Assembly (NCBI GenBank): GCA_022828595.1
Contig: JAKGHH010000002.1
Span: 67,738,383-67,802,382, forward strand
Direction: 5' to 3'
Length of the DNA: 64,000 nucleotides
DNA from: Nelumbo lutea
Lineage: Eukaryota; Streptophyta; Magnoliopsida; Proteales; Nelumbonaceae
The first letter of the stretch is position 1. Each line of letters begins with the position of its first letter. The notes under the pieces are model-generated. The model was not told the DNA's origin, made no database searches, and saw only the letters and a program-made list of their open reading frames with translations. A program made the translations under genes and the position numbers. This document shows, one piece after another, positions 10,245-22,700 of this stretch.

Positions 10245-10689
10245 TTTGGCTTCCATTACAAACTTTAAAACTCCTATAACCACGGAATTATGATCCAAAC
10301 AGAAAAACTATAATCTACTGATTAGTAAAACAATCATAGGCATATATAATGATTAAATTTTTATTAGTTGGTTTAAACTTTAAAGAGTCACCCCATGCCT
10401 GGACCAAGAAGATAGAAGATCTTGGAAGAGGGATCAATCTGGTTCATTCTCAGTCAGATCTTTTTTTCAAGAAGCCAAACTCCCAACCATGCAATTATTT
10501 CCCCTGTCAAAAATTTGGTGAGCAACTGTAGCTTCAAAAGTGACTCTCCTAGCATGAACAGTGATGTTAGAGATGTGATAGAATTAAGACTTGGAACCAT
10601 GCAAATGGAGGAAAGTAGGGAAACAAGAAGTCCAATTGCTTGGTCAAATTGAGAAACTCCATATGTATATATATATATATATATAGCCC
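10245..10689. other. no gene recognised; possible copia internal remnant
   Basis: Two short overlapping frames (10349-10531 and 10422-10652) have no recognisable domain. The region sits just upstream of a copia-like polypurine tract, so it may be the decayed 3' internal part of a copia element. An (AT)n run precedes the tract at about 10664-10685. Confidence 0.3.
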
Positions 10690-10890
10690 AACTTGAGGGG
10701 GAGTGTTATAGTGTGTGTTACTCTTAATGTACTGGCTTTATGTTCTTTTTTCCTTTGGGAGGGGGGTAGTTCTGTCTTTTCTCCTCTTGTTATGGTTGCC
10801 CTATTACATATAATAAGAGGGGCTGCTGCCCGCTTGCTTTTGATTCTCCAAAACATTCTTTTCACTTGTCTCTTTTCTCTTTTGCTTACA
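10690..10890 (+). mobile_element. possible copia 3' end: polypurine tract plus short LTR
   Basis: AACTTGAGGGGGAG at 10690-10703 is the usual plant copia polypurine tract, and is matched in reverse by Copia-1 and Copia-2. It is followed at once by TGTTATAGTG, a plausible LTR start. A plausible end is GCTTACA at 10890, giving a 187-bp LTR. No partner LTR or target duplication is visible. Confidence 0.4.
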
Positions 10891-11682
10891 AGAGCTACCA
10901 AACATACCTTATACAAGGGGTTGCAAGGGAGAGAATATATGTAGGCGAGTTAAAAAAAAAACATTAAAAAAGTACAACCCTGATATACTCCTCTCAAAGA
11001 CAAAGCTGAGAAGAAAAAGGAAAGAAGTTGGTTGATATATTAGGCTATGGATGGAGACATATTGTCATGGCAGCAAGTAATAAGGGAGGTCTTCTATGTG
11101 CATGGAAGGAAGAAATAAAAGTAGAAGTGAATGATACAAATGAAAGTCATGTCTAACACTCTAACTAGAAATTTTATCCCACCCACCGAACCATCCTTGG
11201 TTACTACCTTTTATCCATGGCCCACCACAAGGAGAAAGGAAAAAAAAGTTTTGGGAGTTGATGACAAATATAGTAAACACATCTAACCTCTTCTGGTTAA
11301 TTATAGGAGATTTCAGTGATCTTGGGGAAGAATTAGAGTATAGAGGGAAAATGGACAATAGGCAACATGTATCAGTACACCTCCAAAACTTCTAAGACTG
11401 CAAAGGCCTAATTGACCTAGTGTTCATTGGCCCTTGTTACACATGGACAAACAAAGAGTTGGGATTGAGTCTCGTGAAGGAGAAATTAGACAAGGTCTAG
11501 GCTAATATTTAATGGTGTACTTTATATGATGAGGCCAAGGTATAGCATCTTGCCTCCATAGGGTCTGACCATTGCCCAATACTTTTAAATACAAATCCTT
11601 ACATTGAAGGCATAAAAAACCCATTCCATTTTCAACCCATGTGGACTTAGAGTGAAGAATGTGAAGAAATAATAAAAAATAT

Positions 11683-11785
11683 CATCCCCATCGTTGTCAT
11701 CATTGCCGTCGTCATCATCATCATCATCTAAGCCTTGCCCCAACTATATGGGGTTTGGCTACACAATAAAAATATGGCATAATAA
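11683..11785 (-). mobile_element. RTE-type LINE 3' end inserted in L1-A
   Basis: A run of TCATCA repeats followed by TAAGCCTTGCCCCAACTA and GGGGTTTGGCTAC is, on plus, the reverse complement of the conserved 3' end of plant RTE-type LINEs, which end in (ATG/TGA)n. L1-A coding similarity is interrupted here and resumes near 11790. The exact ends are uncertain. Confidence 0.6.
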
Positions 11786-11981
11786 TAAGGACTGCTTTGG
11801 ATAGATCCAACATAAAATTCAAGAAAATGCGATGCAAATAGAGGATCTAGAGAAGGAAGACAATGTGGGCAATAGTAAATTGATAAACCAATTGAAACAA
11901 CAATAATTTGCATGGCTCAAAAGAGAGGAGAAAATGTGTCAACACAAATCATGTTAGTTATGGATAGAGCAAGGTGGTAAA

Positions 11982-12010
11982 AATACATTTTTTTTTTGAT
12001 AAATAATACA
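11982..12010 (-). mobile_element. 17-bp poly(A) mini-insertion in L1-A
   Basis: A T run followed by GATAAAT (11988-12004) is flanked by AATACA at 11982-11987 and 12005-12010. Removing it restores the L1 RT-linker reading. On minus the insert reads ATTTATC followed by A's, like the 3' tail of an L1. Confidence 0.65.
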
Positions 12011-12541
12011 AACTTTTTCTTTTTTAATCTCATGGTCAAAGAGGATGAAGAATGAATGTTATTGAGTGGCTCAAAGATGATAATGTAAGGAGCTAACTTT
12101 CAAGGAATGAGATAGAAGATTGTCTCCAAAAAGAATATTTGAAGGCAGTTGGCTTGGAGGTGATTGGTGAAATCAATAGGGCGGAGGAGAATGGTAGCAT
12201 AAGTAGGGAGGAAAGAAAAAGAAGAGACTTGGCTAAAAGGGAGTTCAACAAATGGAGGCAGAGTTCAAGGTGTCTGTGGTTGAAGAAGTCCCTTTCTAAG
12301 GAAGAAGTGTAGGAAGTGCTAAAAGGTTTAGAGGGGGGGATAAGGCCCTGGGGTGGATCCAATGGGTTCACACTCATTCTATAAGAAATGTTGGGGAATC
12401 GTGAAACAAGATGTAATGAATGTGTTAAGGGAGTTACATGAAAGGGGTGCTCTTGAAAGAAGTTTAAACCACACTTTTATCACCTAAAAAGAAAGGGGCA
12501 ATGAAGTTGAGTGATTTTAGACTCATTAGTCTAGTGAGTAG

Positions 12542-13033
12542 TGATATGAACGCGTTCCTCGGGAAGGAATATCATCGCCGTCGGCAGCAGCAGTGATCCG
12601 ATGTTCTCATCCTATCCAATTCGGCAGCAACAGTCTTATCCATTCGACAGATTAGATTAGACTATCTTGTTGTTCTTATCTTATCTTATTAAGTTAGTAG
12701 ATTAGATTATCTTATTTTATTAGATTAGGATTAAGAGAGACTTATCTTATCCTATCAATCTTATCTTATCAAGATAGAGCTGGAGGTCTCCCTATTTAGC
12801 AAGGAGTCTCCCTAAGAACAAGACTCTTGTAATCTCCTATTTAAGGAGCCACTATTATTGAATGAAGGCATCGAATATTCAGTCAAGAAGAGAGTAAGGA
12901 GAGTTGGTGATCTCTTGAACAAATCACCAAGGCGCCAAGATAGGTACCTCAAGAAAAGGAAGGGACAGGGGAAAACATGAGGTTTTCCCCATGGACTGAC
13001 TTGTGATGAGATCCTATTCGCGGGCCCTCAACA
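12542..13033 (+). repeat. Chromo-1 5' LTR
   Basis: 492 bp, starting TGATATGAAC and ending CCCTCAACA. TATTTAAGGAGCC near 12838 is a likely TATA region. It lacks a roughly 20-bp block present in the 3' LTR. Confidence 0.95.
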
Positions 13034-13050
13034 ACTTCGTATCAGAGCAA
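13034..13050 (+). promoter_or_regulatory. Chromo-1 primer binding site
   Basis: ACTTCGTATCAGAGCAA directly follows the 5' LTR. TATCAGAGC is the core complementary to the 3' end of plant initiator methionine tRNA. The usual TGG at the start is changed, so priming would be weakened. Confidence 0.75.
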
Positions 13051-13056
13051 GGTGTC

Positions 13057-16000
13057 ATGGGTGATCTGGAGTAGCTGCCGTTCAGGGTCCACGAACTCGA
13101 GCACCAGCTCGTGGAGACCAGCTCAGAAGTACGTGAGATCAAGGATGAAGTCAGGGAGCTACGACATTTGATGGAGTTATTCCTTTCTAGCAAAGAGAGG
13201 AACACAAAAGGGGTGATAGCCATGAGCGGCTGCCGACCAGATCTGCTTGAGTCTTCCGGCGAACAACAGTTCGTCAATCGGGGGGCCGTGGTCATTCCCA
13301 AGTACAACAGGTTGGAATTTCCGTCGTACAACGGAAACGGAGATCCCTTGGGCTGGCTGTATCGGTGCGAGCAATTTTTTCGAAATCAACGGATAGACGA
13401 CTGGGACAAGGTAAGCCTAGCCGCCTTTCACCTAACAGAGGAAGCGCAACTCTGGTTCTATCGATTGGAATAGGAAGAACCCGGGCTCAATTGGACCCAG
13501 TACAAGTCCTACTGCCTTCTTAGGTTTGGGCCCCCACTGACAAGCAACCCCTTAGGCGAGCTAATTAACCTTAAACAAACCAACACGGTGGCAGAATACC
13601 AGCGCCAGTTCTAGACCCTCCTCGCCAGGGCATCTTCAGTACGACCGGATCAGCAGGTAGACATGTTCACCGCAGGGTTAGCAGAACCCCTACGGGTGGA
13701 CGTGGAGATGTAGAATCCCCCCAACCTGGTTACAGCCATGAACTTAGCCCACGCGTTCAAGCGCAAGCTGCAACTCAGCCGCGGGACCTACAATATGGGA
13801 TGTTCGCCGACTTCATGGGCACCCCCGAAATCAGCGACAGCGACCCCTTCTTTTGCAACTAGTCGGGAACTGAGGCCTCACACAAACAACATCTCCAGAT
13901 CGACAGCAAGTGTAGGAAGCAACATAGTAGCTCCACCCATTAAGCGTTTGACCAAGGCCGAGATGGCAGAGCGCCGAGCGAGGGGCCAATGTTTCAACTG
14001 CGATGATCTCTACTCGGCGGGACATAGGTGCAAGAGGCTTTTCTGCCTCCTAGTGGATGAGCAAGAGGAGGATGAAGAAGAACCCGTCGTATTCGAGCCA
14101 GAGATCTCTCTCCTTTCGATCACCGGAGTAAAAACCTCTCAGACCATGCAGTTGCAGGCACAAATAGTAGGTAATCCGGTGCGCATACTCGTCGATTCAG
14201 GGAGCACACACAACTTCATAAGTGAGCAAGCCACCCTTCAGTTAAAACTACCAATGGAATTCCGGCCATGACTATAGGTAGCCGTCACAAACGGTGAAAG
14301 GGTTCATAGTCCCGGAATCTGTAAGGACATCTAGATACAGGTCGACTCTGAACTATTCTCTGCTGATTTGTTCGTACTTTCCTTGGATGGTTTCGATATT
14401 GTTCTTGGGGTCAAATGGTTGATCACCCTAGGTCCAATTTTATGGGACTTCAGCACCCTAACAATGACATTCCACTTGAATGGGAAGCAAGTCTCTTGGC
14501 AAGGTTGCAGGGTAAAGGAGAGGACACCACAGGTTCATGCGCTTCAGATAGAAACAACGCATACGACAGCCATGGAAAGACTCCTCGCCGAATTTTCAGA
14601 CGTGTTCCAGGAACCCAAGGAACTCCCTCCTCCCCGAGCATGCGATCATCGAGTCCCTCTGGTGGTGGGTTCAAAACCAATCGTTGTCTGGCCTTACCGC
14701 TACCCTCACCTACAAAAGGACGAAATAGAAAAACAATGTGCTGAGATGCTGAAACAAGGGATCATACGCAATAGTCACTCCCCCTTCTCTTCGCCGGTTC
14801 TGTTGGTAGCCAAACAGGATGGAACTTGGTGATTCTGTGTTGACTACAGAGAGCTCAATAGCCGGACGATCAAGGATAAGTTTCCTATTCCCGTTGTGGA
14901 CGAACTGTTGGACGAGCTGCATGGTGCTCAGTACTTCTCCAAGTTGGACCTCAGGTCCGGGTATTTCCAGGTCCGAATGGCTCCCAGAGACGTGGAGAAG
15001 GCTGCCTTTTGAATCCACCACGGTCACTTTGAATTTTTAGTCATGCCATTCGGTCTCACCAACGCCCCATCCACATTCCAGTCATTGATGAACGAGGTGT
15101 TTCAGCCCCATCTGCGCAAATTTGTTTTAGTATTCTTTGATGACATTCTCGTTTACAGTAAATCATGGGTGGAACATGTGCACCATCTGCGGACCATTTT
15201 CGAGCTCCTGCGCCAACAAAAACTCTTCCTAAAACGGTCCAAGTGCTCCTTCGGGGAGCGACAGGTTCTTTATCTAGGTCACGTCATCCACAGGCAAGGT
15301 GTGACAGTCGACAGTTCCAAAATTCAAGCTATCAAGGAATGGCCCAAGCCTCAATCCGCCAAGGCCTTACGCGGGTTCCTAGGGTTAATAGGTTCCTACC
15401 GCAAATTTGTGCAGAATTATGGCCTGTTGGCTGCCCCATTAACCAACCTGCTAATGAAAAATTCCTTTCGGTGAGACGATGCAACTTTTTCGACATTAAG
15501 AGATGCCCTGTCCTCCACCCCAGTTCTGCAATTACCGAATTTCGCTCTCGAATTTACAGTCGAGTGCGATGCATCTGGAATGGGTATTGGGGCCGTATTA
15601 CAATAGCAAGGGCACCCGATTGCCTTCTTCAGCCGCAAACTGGCCGACCGACATTTGAAACTTACAGCTTATGAGCGCGAACTAATCGGGCTAGCTAGAG
15701 CCGTCCAACATTGGAGGCCATACTTGTGGGGGCGGTCATTCGTTGTCAAAACCGATCACTACAGCCTCAAGTACTCGTTGGAGCAACAACTCACCACTTC
15801 TCAGCAGCATTGGGTTAGCAAACTGCTTGGGTTCGACTCATCACTACAGCCTCAAGGCAAGATCCTCGAATCGCGTGGCTGATGCTTTGTCTAGACGCGA
15901 TGAGGACGTGATGTCTCTGTGTGGAATTTCCCAGCCCCGGAGACGACATCAAGAAGGCAATGCCACAATTACCTGAATGGTCGCTCCTTGTACAAAAAAT

Positions 16001-17416
16001 TTCAGTCCGGGGCCGCTGACTCCGATTGGTCCCTTTATGATGGGTTGGTACTGTATAAAGGCTGGGTACATCTTCTACCAGACTCTCCGTTGATTCCCGC
16101 CATCGTCTCCAGCATCCATAACTCCACCCATGAGGGCATTCAGAAAACACTGCACTGCGTTCGAGCTGATTTCCATTGGCGAGGTATGAAGACTTCTATT
16201 CGGGATTTTGTCCAAAATTTCTCCACGTGCCTAACAACATAAATGGGAAATCCTGCACCCGGTAGGCCTCCTTCAGCCCCTTTCGATCCCAACACAGATC
16301 TGGGCCGACATCTCCATGGACTTCATCGAGGGGCTACCCAAGGTAGGCGGCAAATCAGTCCTGTTCGTGGTGGTGGATCACTTCTCTAAATATGCCCACT
16401 TCATTCCTCTATCACACCTGTACAATGCCACTTCGGTTGCCCTCGCCTTCTTTACGCATGTTTTCTGCTTACATGGGTTACCGGAATCCATCGTCAGCGA
16501 CAGGGACCTGATTTTCACTAGTGCCTTCTAGAAGGAATTGTTTCGGCTACATGGCACCACCTTGGCCTTCTCCTCCGCATATCATCCACAGACCGACGGG
16601 CGGACGGAGGTGGTAAACCGCGTGATCGAGATGTATCTCCGTTGCTTCGTGGGGGATCAACCGCGACGGTGGGTGAATTGGCTTCCTTGGGCCGAGTACT
16701 GTTACAACACTGCCTACCATTCTTCCCTCGGCATGACCCCTTTTCGCGTCGTCTATGGCTGGGACCCTCCTCGCTTGTTATCCTATTAACCTGGTTCTAC
16801 TCGTTTGGAGGAAATTGATCGCTCCTTACAAGAATGCGATGCCCTTCTAGCCGATGTACACCTTCGCTTACAGCAGGCCCAGCTCCGCATGAAGCTCACT
16901 TATGACCAGCACCATTGGGAATTGTCGTTCAAACCAGGACAATTTGTTTGATTGAAACTCCAGCCCTACCGACAAAGCTCCTTGCGCCACAGGGCTGCCC
17001 CTAAACTGGCCTCTAAATTCTATGGCCCCTTCAAGGTTCTGCGGCGGATTGGCACAATGGCATACCAACTGGAATTACCGGAGAACAGTTGGATTCATGA
17101 TGTTTTTCACATCTCCTTGCTAAAACCATTTACGGTTGTTCCTCCGGGCCAAGTCCCCTCCCTGCCACCCTTGAAAGAAGGCAAACTTATTCCCCAGCCT
17201 AGGGCTCTCATCCGCTCTCGTATCAATCGAGGTATTCTTGAAGTTTTGGTGGAATGGGACAGCCTACCATCAGCCGAAGCCACCTGGATCCCCTTGACCA
17301 AGTTCCAAGCCACATATCCCGAGTTCGAGCTCGAGGACAAGCTCTTAGTCCAGGAGGGGAGTAATGATATGGACGTGTTCCTCGGGAAGAAATATCATTG
17401 CCGCCGGAAGCAGTAG
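13057..17416 (+). pseudogene. Chromo-1 gag-pol polyprotein
   Basis: Single gag-pol frame from the ATG at 13057. Domains in order: coiled-coil gag and gag core (13111-13720), zinc knuckle CFNCDDLYSAGHRCKR (about 13990), protease with VDSGSTHNF (about 14190), RT with VFFDDILVYSK (about 15130), RNase H (about 15640-15880), integrase zinc finger and core (HFSKYAHFIPL, about 16380; HPQTDGRTEVVNR, about 16580), and a chromodomain (VEWDSLPSAEATWIP, about 17250). There are about 14 in-frame stops, at 13072, 13471, 13612, 13711, 14269, 14275, 14332, 14830, 15010, 15472, 15604, 16529, 16787 and 16949. Frameshifts between about 15850 and 16250 move pol to another frame. The chromodomain assigns it to the chromoviruses, which often target marked chromatin. 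Confidence 0.93.
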
Positions 17417-17876
17417 TGATCTGCCGGCCGCAACAGTGATTCGATGTTCTCATCCTATCCAATTCGGTAGCAACTGTCTTATCCATTCGGCAGATTAGAT
17501 TAGACTATCTTGTAGTTCTTATCTTATCTTATTAAGTTAGTAGATTAGATTATCTTATCTTATTAGATTATGATTAAGAGAGACTTATCTTATCCTATCA
17601 GTCTTATCTTATCAAGATAGAGCTGGAGGTCTCCTTATTCAGCAAAGAGTCTCCCTAAGAACAGGACTCTTGTAATCTCCTATTTAAGGAGCCACTATTA
17701 TTGAATGAAGGCATCGAATATTCAGTCAAGAAGAGAGTAAGGAGAGTTGGTGATCTCTTGAACAAATCACCAAGGCACCAAGATAGGTACCTCAAGAAAA
17801 GGAAGGGACAAGGGAAAACATGAGGTTTTCCCCGTGGACCGACCCGTGACGAGATCCTATTCGCGGGCCCTCAACA
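17365..17876 (+). repeat. Chromo-1 3' LTR
   Basis: 512 bp, starting TGATATGGAC and ending CCCTCAACA, directly after the purine-rich tract at 17352-17364. The gag-pol frame runs about 50 bp into it. Confidence 0.95.
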
Positions 17877-19482
17877 AGTAGCTTGTACAAGATACTAGCA
17901 AAACTTTTGGCAAATAGAATGGCAAAAGTGGTATCATGTCTGATTGTTGAATCTCAAGGTGTGTTCATCAGAGGAAGATTGATTGTGGATGGAGTGCTCA
18001 TTGCAAATGAAATAATAGACTCAAGGAGAAGAAGTGGTCGTGCGGGTTTGCTGGGTAAAGTGGATATGAAGAAAGCCTATGACCATGTGAATTGGAAGTT
18101 CTTGGACTACATGTTAAAGAGGATGAATTTCGCCGAGAAATGGAGAAATTGGATAAAAGTGTGTTTATTTTCCTCATTGTTCTCAATGCTTGTAAATAGG
18201 AGTTCTTTTGTGCTGTTTCAGAGTTCTAGCGGTTTAGGACAAGGGGATACCCTCTCCCCACTTCTATTCATGTGTGAAAGAAGCCCTCTCTAGGCTTGTA
18301 GGGAGAGCTCGACTGGGATGGCTAGTGGAAGGTTTCCAAGTAGAGAATGGGGATGTGGAGATTGCTCTGCTGCAATTTGCAGATGACACTCTTTTTTTCT
18401 ATGATGCTTCGTGGGAGCAAATTTGGAATGTGAAGGCAGTTTTAAGATGGTTCGAGGTGGCCACTGGTTTGCATATTAACATTCTAAAGAGTGAAATAAT
18501 GGCTGTCGGGGAAGTTATAAACTTGGAAGCATGTGCTAATGATTGGGGTTGCAGAGTTGGTAAAGTCCCAACAAAATACTTGGGTATACCTTTGGGCAAA
18601 AATTGTAAATCCAATACCATTTGGGAGCCCATCATTGAAAAAGTGGATAGAAAATTGGCTTCTTGGAAGACCAAATACTTATCAAAAGGGGGCAAAGTCA
18701 CTCTAATTAGAAGTGTTTTGTCTTCCCTTCCAATTTATTACTTGTCTTTATTCCTAATTCCGGCAAGTAGGGCTACTGTGTTAGAAAGAGATATGAGAGA
18801 ATTCCTCTGGAGGGGGTGGAAGGAGGAGTCAAAATGTCATCTGGTGAGCTGGAAGAAAGTCTGTTGCTCCAGGGAAAATCGGGGTTTAGGAATCAGATCA
18901 GTAAAAGAGGTCAACACTACCTTGTTAGGGAAGTGGTTGTGGAGATACACTGGCCGACTGGACAGTCTGTGGAGAAGGTTAATTGTATCCAAGTACGGTT
19001 CTATCCACAGGGAATGGGAGACAGGAGAAGTAAGATCGTCTTATGGGTGTTCAATTTGGAAGGCAATTCGGAAAATTCATCCACAGTTTTTGAAGGGTAT
19101 GGAGTATGAAGTGGGCAATGGTCAGAGGGTGCTTTTTTGGAAGGATTACTGGTGTGGGGATGGTCCATGGGTATTATTCCCTGGTCTGTTTGAGATTGCT
19201 ATAAATAAGAATGCACCAATGGCTGGTTGTTTGGAGTGGAAAAATGGGCATTGTATTTGGAACCCCCAATTCAAGAGGAATTTAAATGACCGGGAGTTGG
19301 CTTCTTTGGTAAGGCTGCTTCAGGTATTTAATGACTTAGGAGCACTGGAGCAGGGGGAGACAAAAGAAAATGGTTATTTGAGAAATCGGGGACCTTCTCT
19401 TTAAAATCTTTTTACAACAACTTGATGAGGAGAACCTTTCTTTCTTTCCAAGTGACAGGATTTGGATAAGGACTATTCCGTC
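17877..19482 (+). pseudogene. L1-A ORF2: reverse transcriptase core and C-terminal region
   Basis: L1 reading resumes right after the Chromo-1 target duplication. 17883-18293 holds SLIVESQGVFIRGR-type sequence, KVDMKKAYDHVNW (first catalytic Asp) and GLGQGDTLSPLLF. 18274-19404 is a 376-codon frame with QFADDTLFFYD (the L1 form of YxDD), GIPLGKN, then SWKTKYLSKGGKVTLIRSVLSSLP and the Trp-rich C-terminal stretch. The two frames are joined by a frameshift near 18280. After 19404 the zinc-binding region starts (FSLKSFYNNL) and is cut by Copia-1 at 19483. Confidence 0.92.
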
Positions 19483-19790
19483 TATTAGAATTCGGTCTGC
19501 CCTTGAAATCTGTTTAGAGTGATAACAGCAAAAATAAAAGAAAGTGGAAAAGAGAGAGAAGAAGAAGAAGAGAAGAGAAGAGAATAGAAGGAGAGAAAGT
19601 TCTGGTTTGAACAAGAGAGAAAATCAGTCTCTCCCATTTGGCCAGATTTGTTTCTATATTTCTATTAATCTGGAAATGACACCTTTGCCCCTACTTAAGT
19701 GAGGGACATAAGATCTAACATAACTTTACACATCAACAACTAAAACATAAGCATAAAGACAAAAATACCCCTACATAGTCGACATTAACA
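19483..19790 (-). repeat. Copia-1 3' LTR
   Basis: 308 bp, between the duplication CCGTC and the plus-strand CTCCCCCTCAAG, the reverse of the polypurine tract. It contains a purine-rich GAAGAAGAAGAG block that differs in length from the other LTR. Confidence 0.93.
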
Positions 19791-19797
19791 CTCCCCC

Positions 19798-22700
19798 TCA
19801 AGCTGGTGAGTATATATCATATAATCCTAGCTTGTTACATATGTAGTCCACTCTTCCCCGACTCAACCCTTTGGTAAACAAGTCTGCCAACTGGTTTCCT
19901 GTGTTAACATATGCAGTATCTATCACTCCACTCAGCACCTTCTCTCTCACAAAGTGATAGTCGACCTCTATGTGCTTGGTTCTCTCATGAAACATTGGAT
20001 TAGAGGAAATATGGACTGCAACTTGATTGTTACAGTGGAGCTTCATTGGAGTGTCAACAGTGTATCCTATCTCCTGTAGAAGGTTCCTTAGCCACACTAA
20101 TTCACAAGTAGTATGTGCCATATCTCTATATCCTGCCTCTGCACTGCTTCTTGCCACAATTGTCTGCTTCTTACTTTTCCATGACACCAGATTACCCCCA
20201 AGAAAAGTACAATAGCCTGTTGTAGATCTCCTGTCGGATATAGAGCAACCCAATCAACATCAGTATATCCTTCTATTTCAAGTTTTCCACCACTTCTATA
20301 TATCAAACCACGACTAGGAGCCCCCTTTAAATACCTCACAATCCTTAGAACTGCATCCCAATGTGGAACTCGAGGTTTCTGCATGAACTGACTTACCACA
20401 CTAACCGCAAATGAAATGTCTGGCTGAGTAATGGTTAGGTAGTTCTGTTTACCTATAAGCCACTGGTACCTGCTAGGGTCTTCAAACTCTTCACCCATAT
20501 CACTATTCATCTTAGTGTTTGTTTCCATAGGTGTTTCAGCTGGTTTAGCACCTAACAAAACTGTTTCTTCCAACAAATCAAGGACATATTTCCTTTGACA
20601 CAAGTTAATACCATGCTTAGACCTTGCTACTTCTATCCCCAAGAAATATTTTTGTTTACCAAGGTCCTTTGTTTGAAAATGTTCCTGTAGAAAGGTTTTC
20701 AACCTATTAATTCCCACTTTATCATTCCCAGTGATAAAAATATCATCTACATACACCACCAATAGGATCTTTCCAGCTTGAGAGTCATGATTGAAGACTA
20801 AATGGTCAATTTGGCATTGTTTCATACCAAACTTCTTTACCACCTCACTTAACTTATCAAATCATGCTCGAGGAGACTATTTTAAGTCCATAAATGGCCT
20901 TCTTTATTTGGCGCACCTTACCATCCTCCCCTTGAGCAACAAACCCCGGTGGTTGCTCCATATAGACCTCCTCAAGCACATCACCATGTAAGAAAGCATT
21001 TTTGATATCAAACTGAACCAATCTTAACAACCGGGGAGAAGGTCTTTGTGTAGTCAATACCATAGGTTTAGGAGTACCCTTTGGCAACCAGTCTAGCTTT
21101 CAGCCATTCTACACTACAATCAGGTAAGTACTTAATAGTACAAACCCACTTACAACCGACAACTTGCTTACCAAGAGGAAGAATGGTGAGGTCCCATGTA
21201 TGATTATGAGTTAGAGCTGAGAATTCTTCTTCCATTGCATGGCGCCACCTTGGAGAGTCAAGGGCTTCCTGGACATCCTTAGGGACAACAACAGAGGATA
21301 ACAAGGAGATAAACTGGTGATGGGAAGCAGAAAGGTGAGTGAGAAACATAATTAGAAATAGGATGAAGGGTACAACTGCGTTTACCTTTCCGCAAGGCAA
21401 TGGGAAGATCAAGTTTAGATACTAGGGTTGGGGATGGTGTGGGGACGACTGTTGGATCTGTTGACGATGATGGAGCTGGAGGAGTTGGTACATGTTGGCG
21501 AATAGGTGGCCGTTCAATAGGTGGTGGCACTGGAGACAAGGACTTGGTCACAGCTGGAACAAGAGGAACAGATTTGCAACTGGAAAAGGAAGAGGAGGAG
21601 GTGATGAGGAGGAAGAAACATCACTTGACCCCAAGAAAAACGGAGTAGACTCAAAGAAAGTAGCATCAACACACACAAAGGAACGTCAAGAGCTAGGATA
21701 ATAATACTTATACCCTTTCTGAGTCCAGGAATAGCCCAGGAAGATGTACTTAATGGACTGTGCATCTAACTTGTCCCTTCTTGGCTCTAGATTATGAACG
21801 AAGCAGACACACCCAAAAACCCGAGGAGAAAGAGGAAACAGAGACAAGGTAGGAAACAAAGTGGTGAATGGAGAATGACCATCAAGGATAGATGTGGGCA
21901 TTCGGTTAATCAGGAAGCAAGAAGTAAGCACCGCATCACTTCAAAATGGTTTGGGTATATTCATGTGGTGCATGAGGGATCAAGCAGTTTCCAAAAGATG
22001 ATGATTGTTTCTCTCTGCCACCCCATTTTGTTGTGGGGTGTAGGTACATGAAGTTTGATGAATAATGCCATGTTGGTCCAAATTTTCTTGAAATGATGTA
22101 GAGAAATATTCACGACCATTATCGGAACAGAAAATTTTAATGTGGACACCAAATTGGTTGCGAATTTCATCATAAAATTTTTAGAAAATGGCAAACAATT
22201 CACTCATTTCTTTCATTAAATAAAACCATGCCATCCTTGAATAATCATCAACAAAAATGACAGTATTTATATCCATTGTATGACATTACTTTACAAGGAC
22301 CCCAAACATCTGAATGAACCAAAGAAAAAGGACTCGACATACGTTTATCAACCCTAGGACTAAAGGGAACACGATGATGTTTCCCTAACTGACACGACTC
22401 ACAATCCAAAACAGAAAGATGACTCAACGAAGGAACCAGAGACTAGAACTTTCAGTGAAGGATGAGCAAATCGATAGTGCCACTGGAGAGGAGAAAGAGA
22501 TGACTGGAGAGACGTTGACGTACTTCCACCATTGTCAAGATAATACAATCCACCAGCTTCATGCCCTCCACCAATCTTCATCCCCGTCTTGAGATCCTGA
22601 AAAACACACGAAGGGTAAAAAGTAATAATGCAATTAAGAGACTTGGTCAACTTACTAACTGACATAAGGTTAAATGGAAATTTAGGGACATACAAAACTG

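Larger units (their letters stand above)
10975..12541 (+). pseudogene. L1-A ORF2: endonuclease and start of RT
   Basis: In shifting plus frames the sequence reads as a plant L1 ORF2. An early block contains the endonuclease ETKL region and GYGWRHIVMAASNKGGLL. At about 11300-11590 come IIGDF, DCKGLIDLVFIGPCYTWTN, LVKEKLD and IGSDHCPILLN, the last holding the SDH catalytic signature. At about 12310-12540 the RT entry appears (FYKKCWGIVKQDV, LRELHERGALERS). Stops and frameshifts are many, and two small insertions (near 11690-11785 and 11988-12004) interrupt it. It ends where Chromo-1 was inserted. Confidence 0.85.
12542..17876 (+). mobile_element. Chromo-1, chromodomain Ty3/gypsy retrotransposon
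   Basis: Complete but inactive element of 5335 bp in L1-A, flanked by the perfect 5-bp duplication AGTAG (12537-12541 and 17877-17881). It has two LTRs, an initiator-Met-type primer site (TATCAGAGC), a gag-pol region ending in a chromodomain, and a polypurine tract (AGGAGGGGAGTAA) before the 3' LTR. The hand-counted LTR difference is about 26 substitutions in about 492 aligned bases, with about 22 transitions and one 20-bp indel. That suggests insertion of the order of 2 million years ago at a commonly used plant rate of 1.3e-8 per site per year. Confidence 0.95.
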
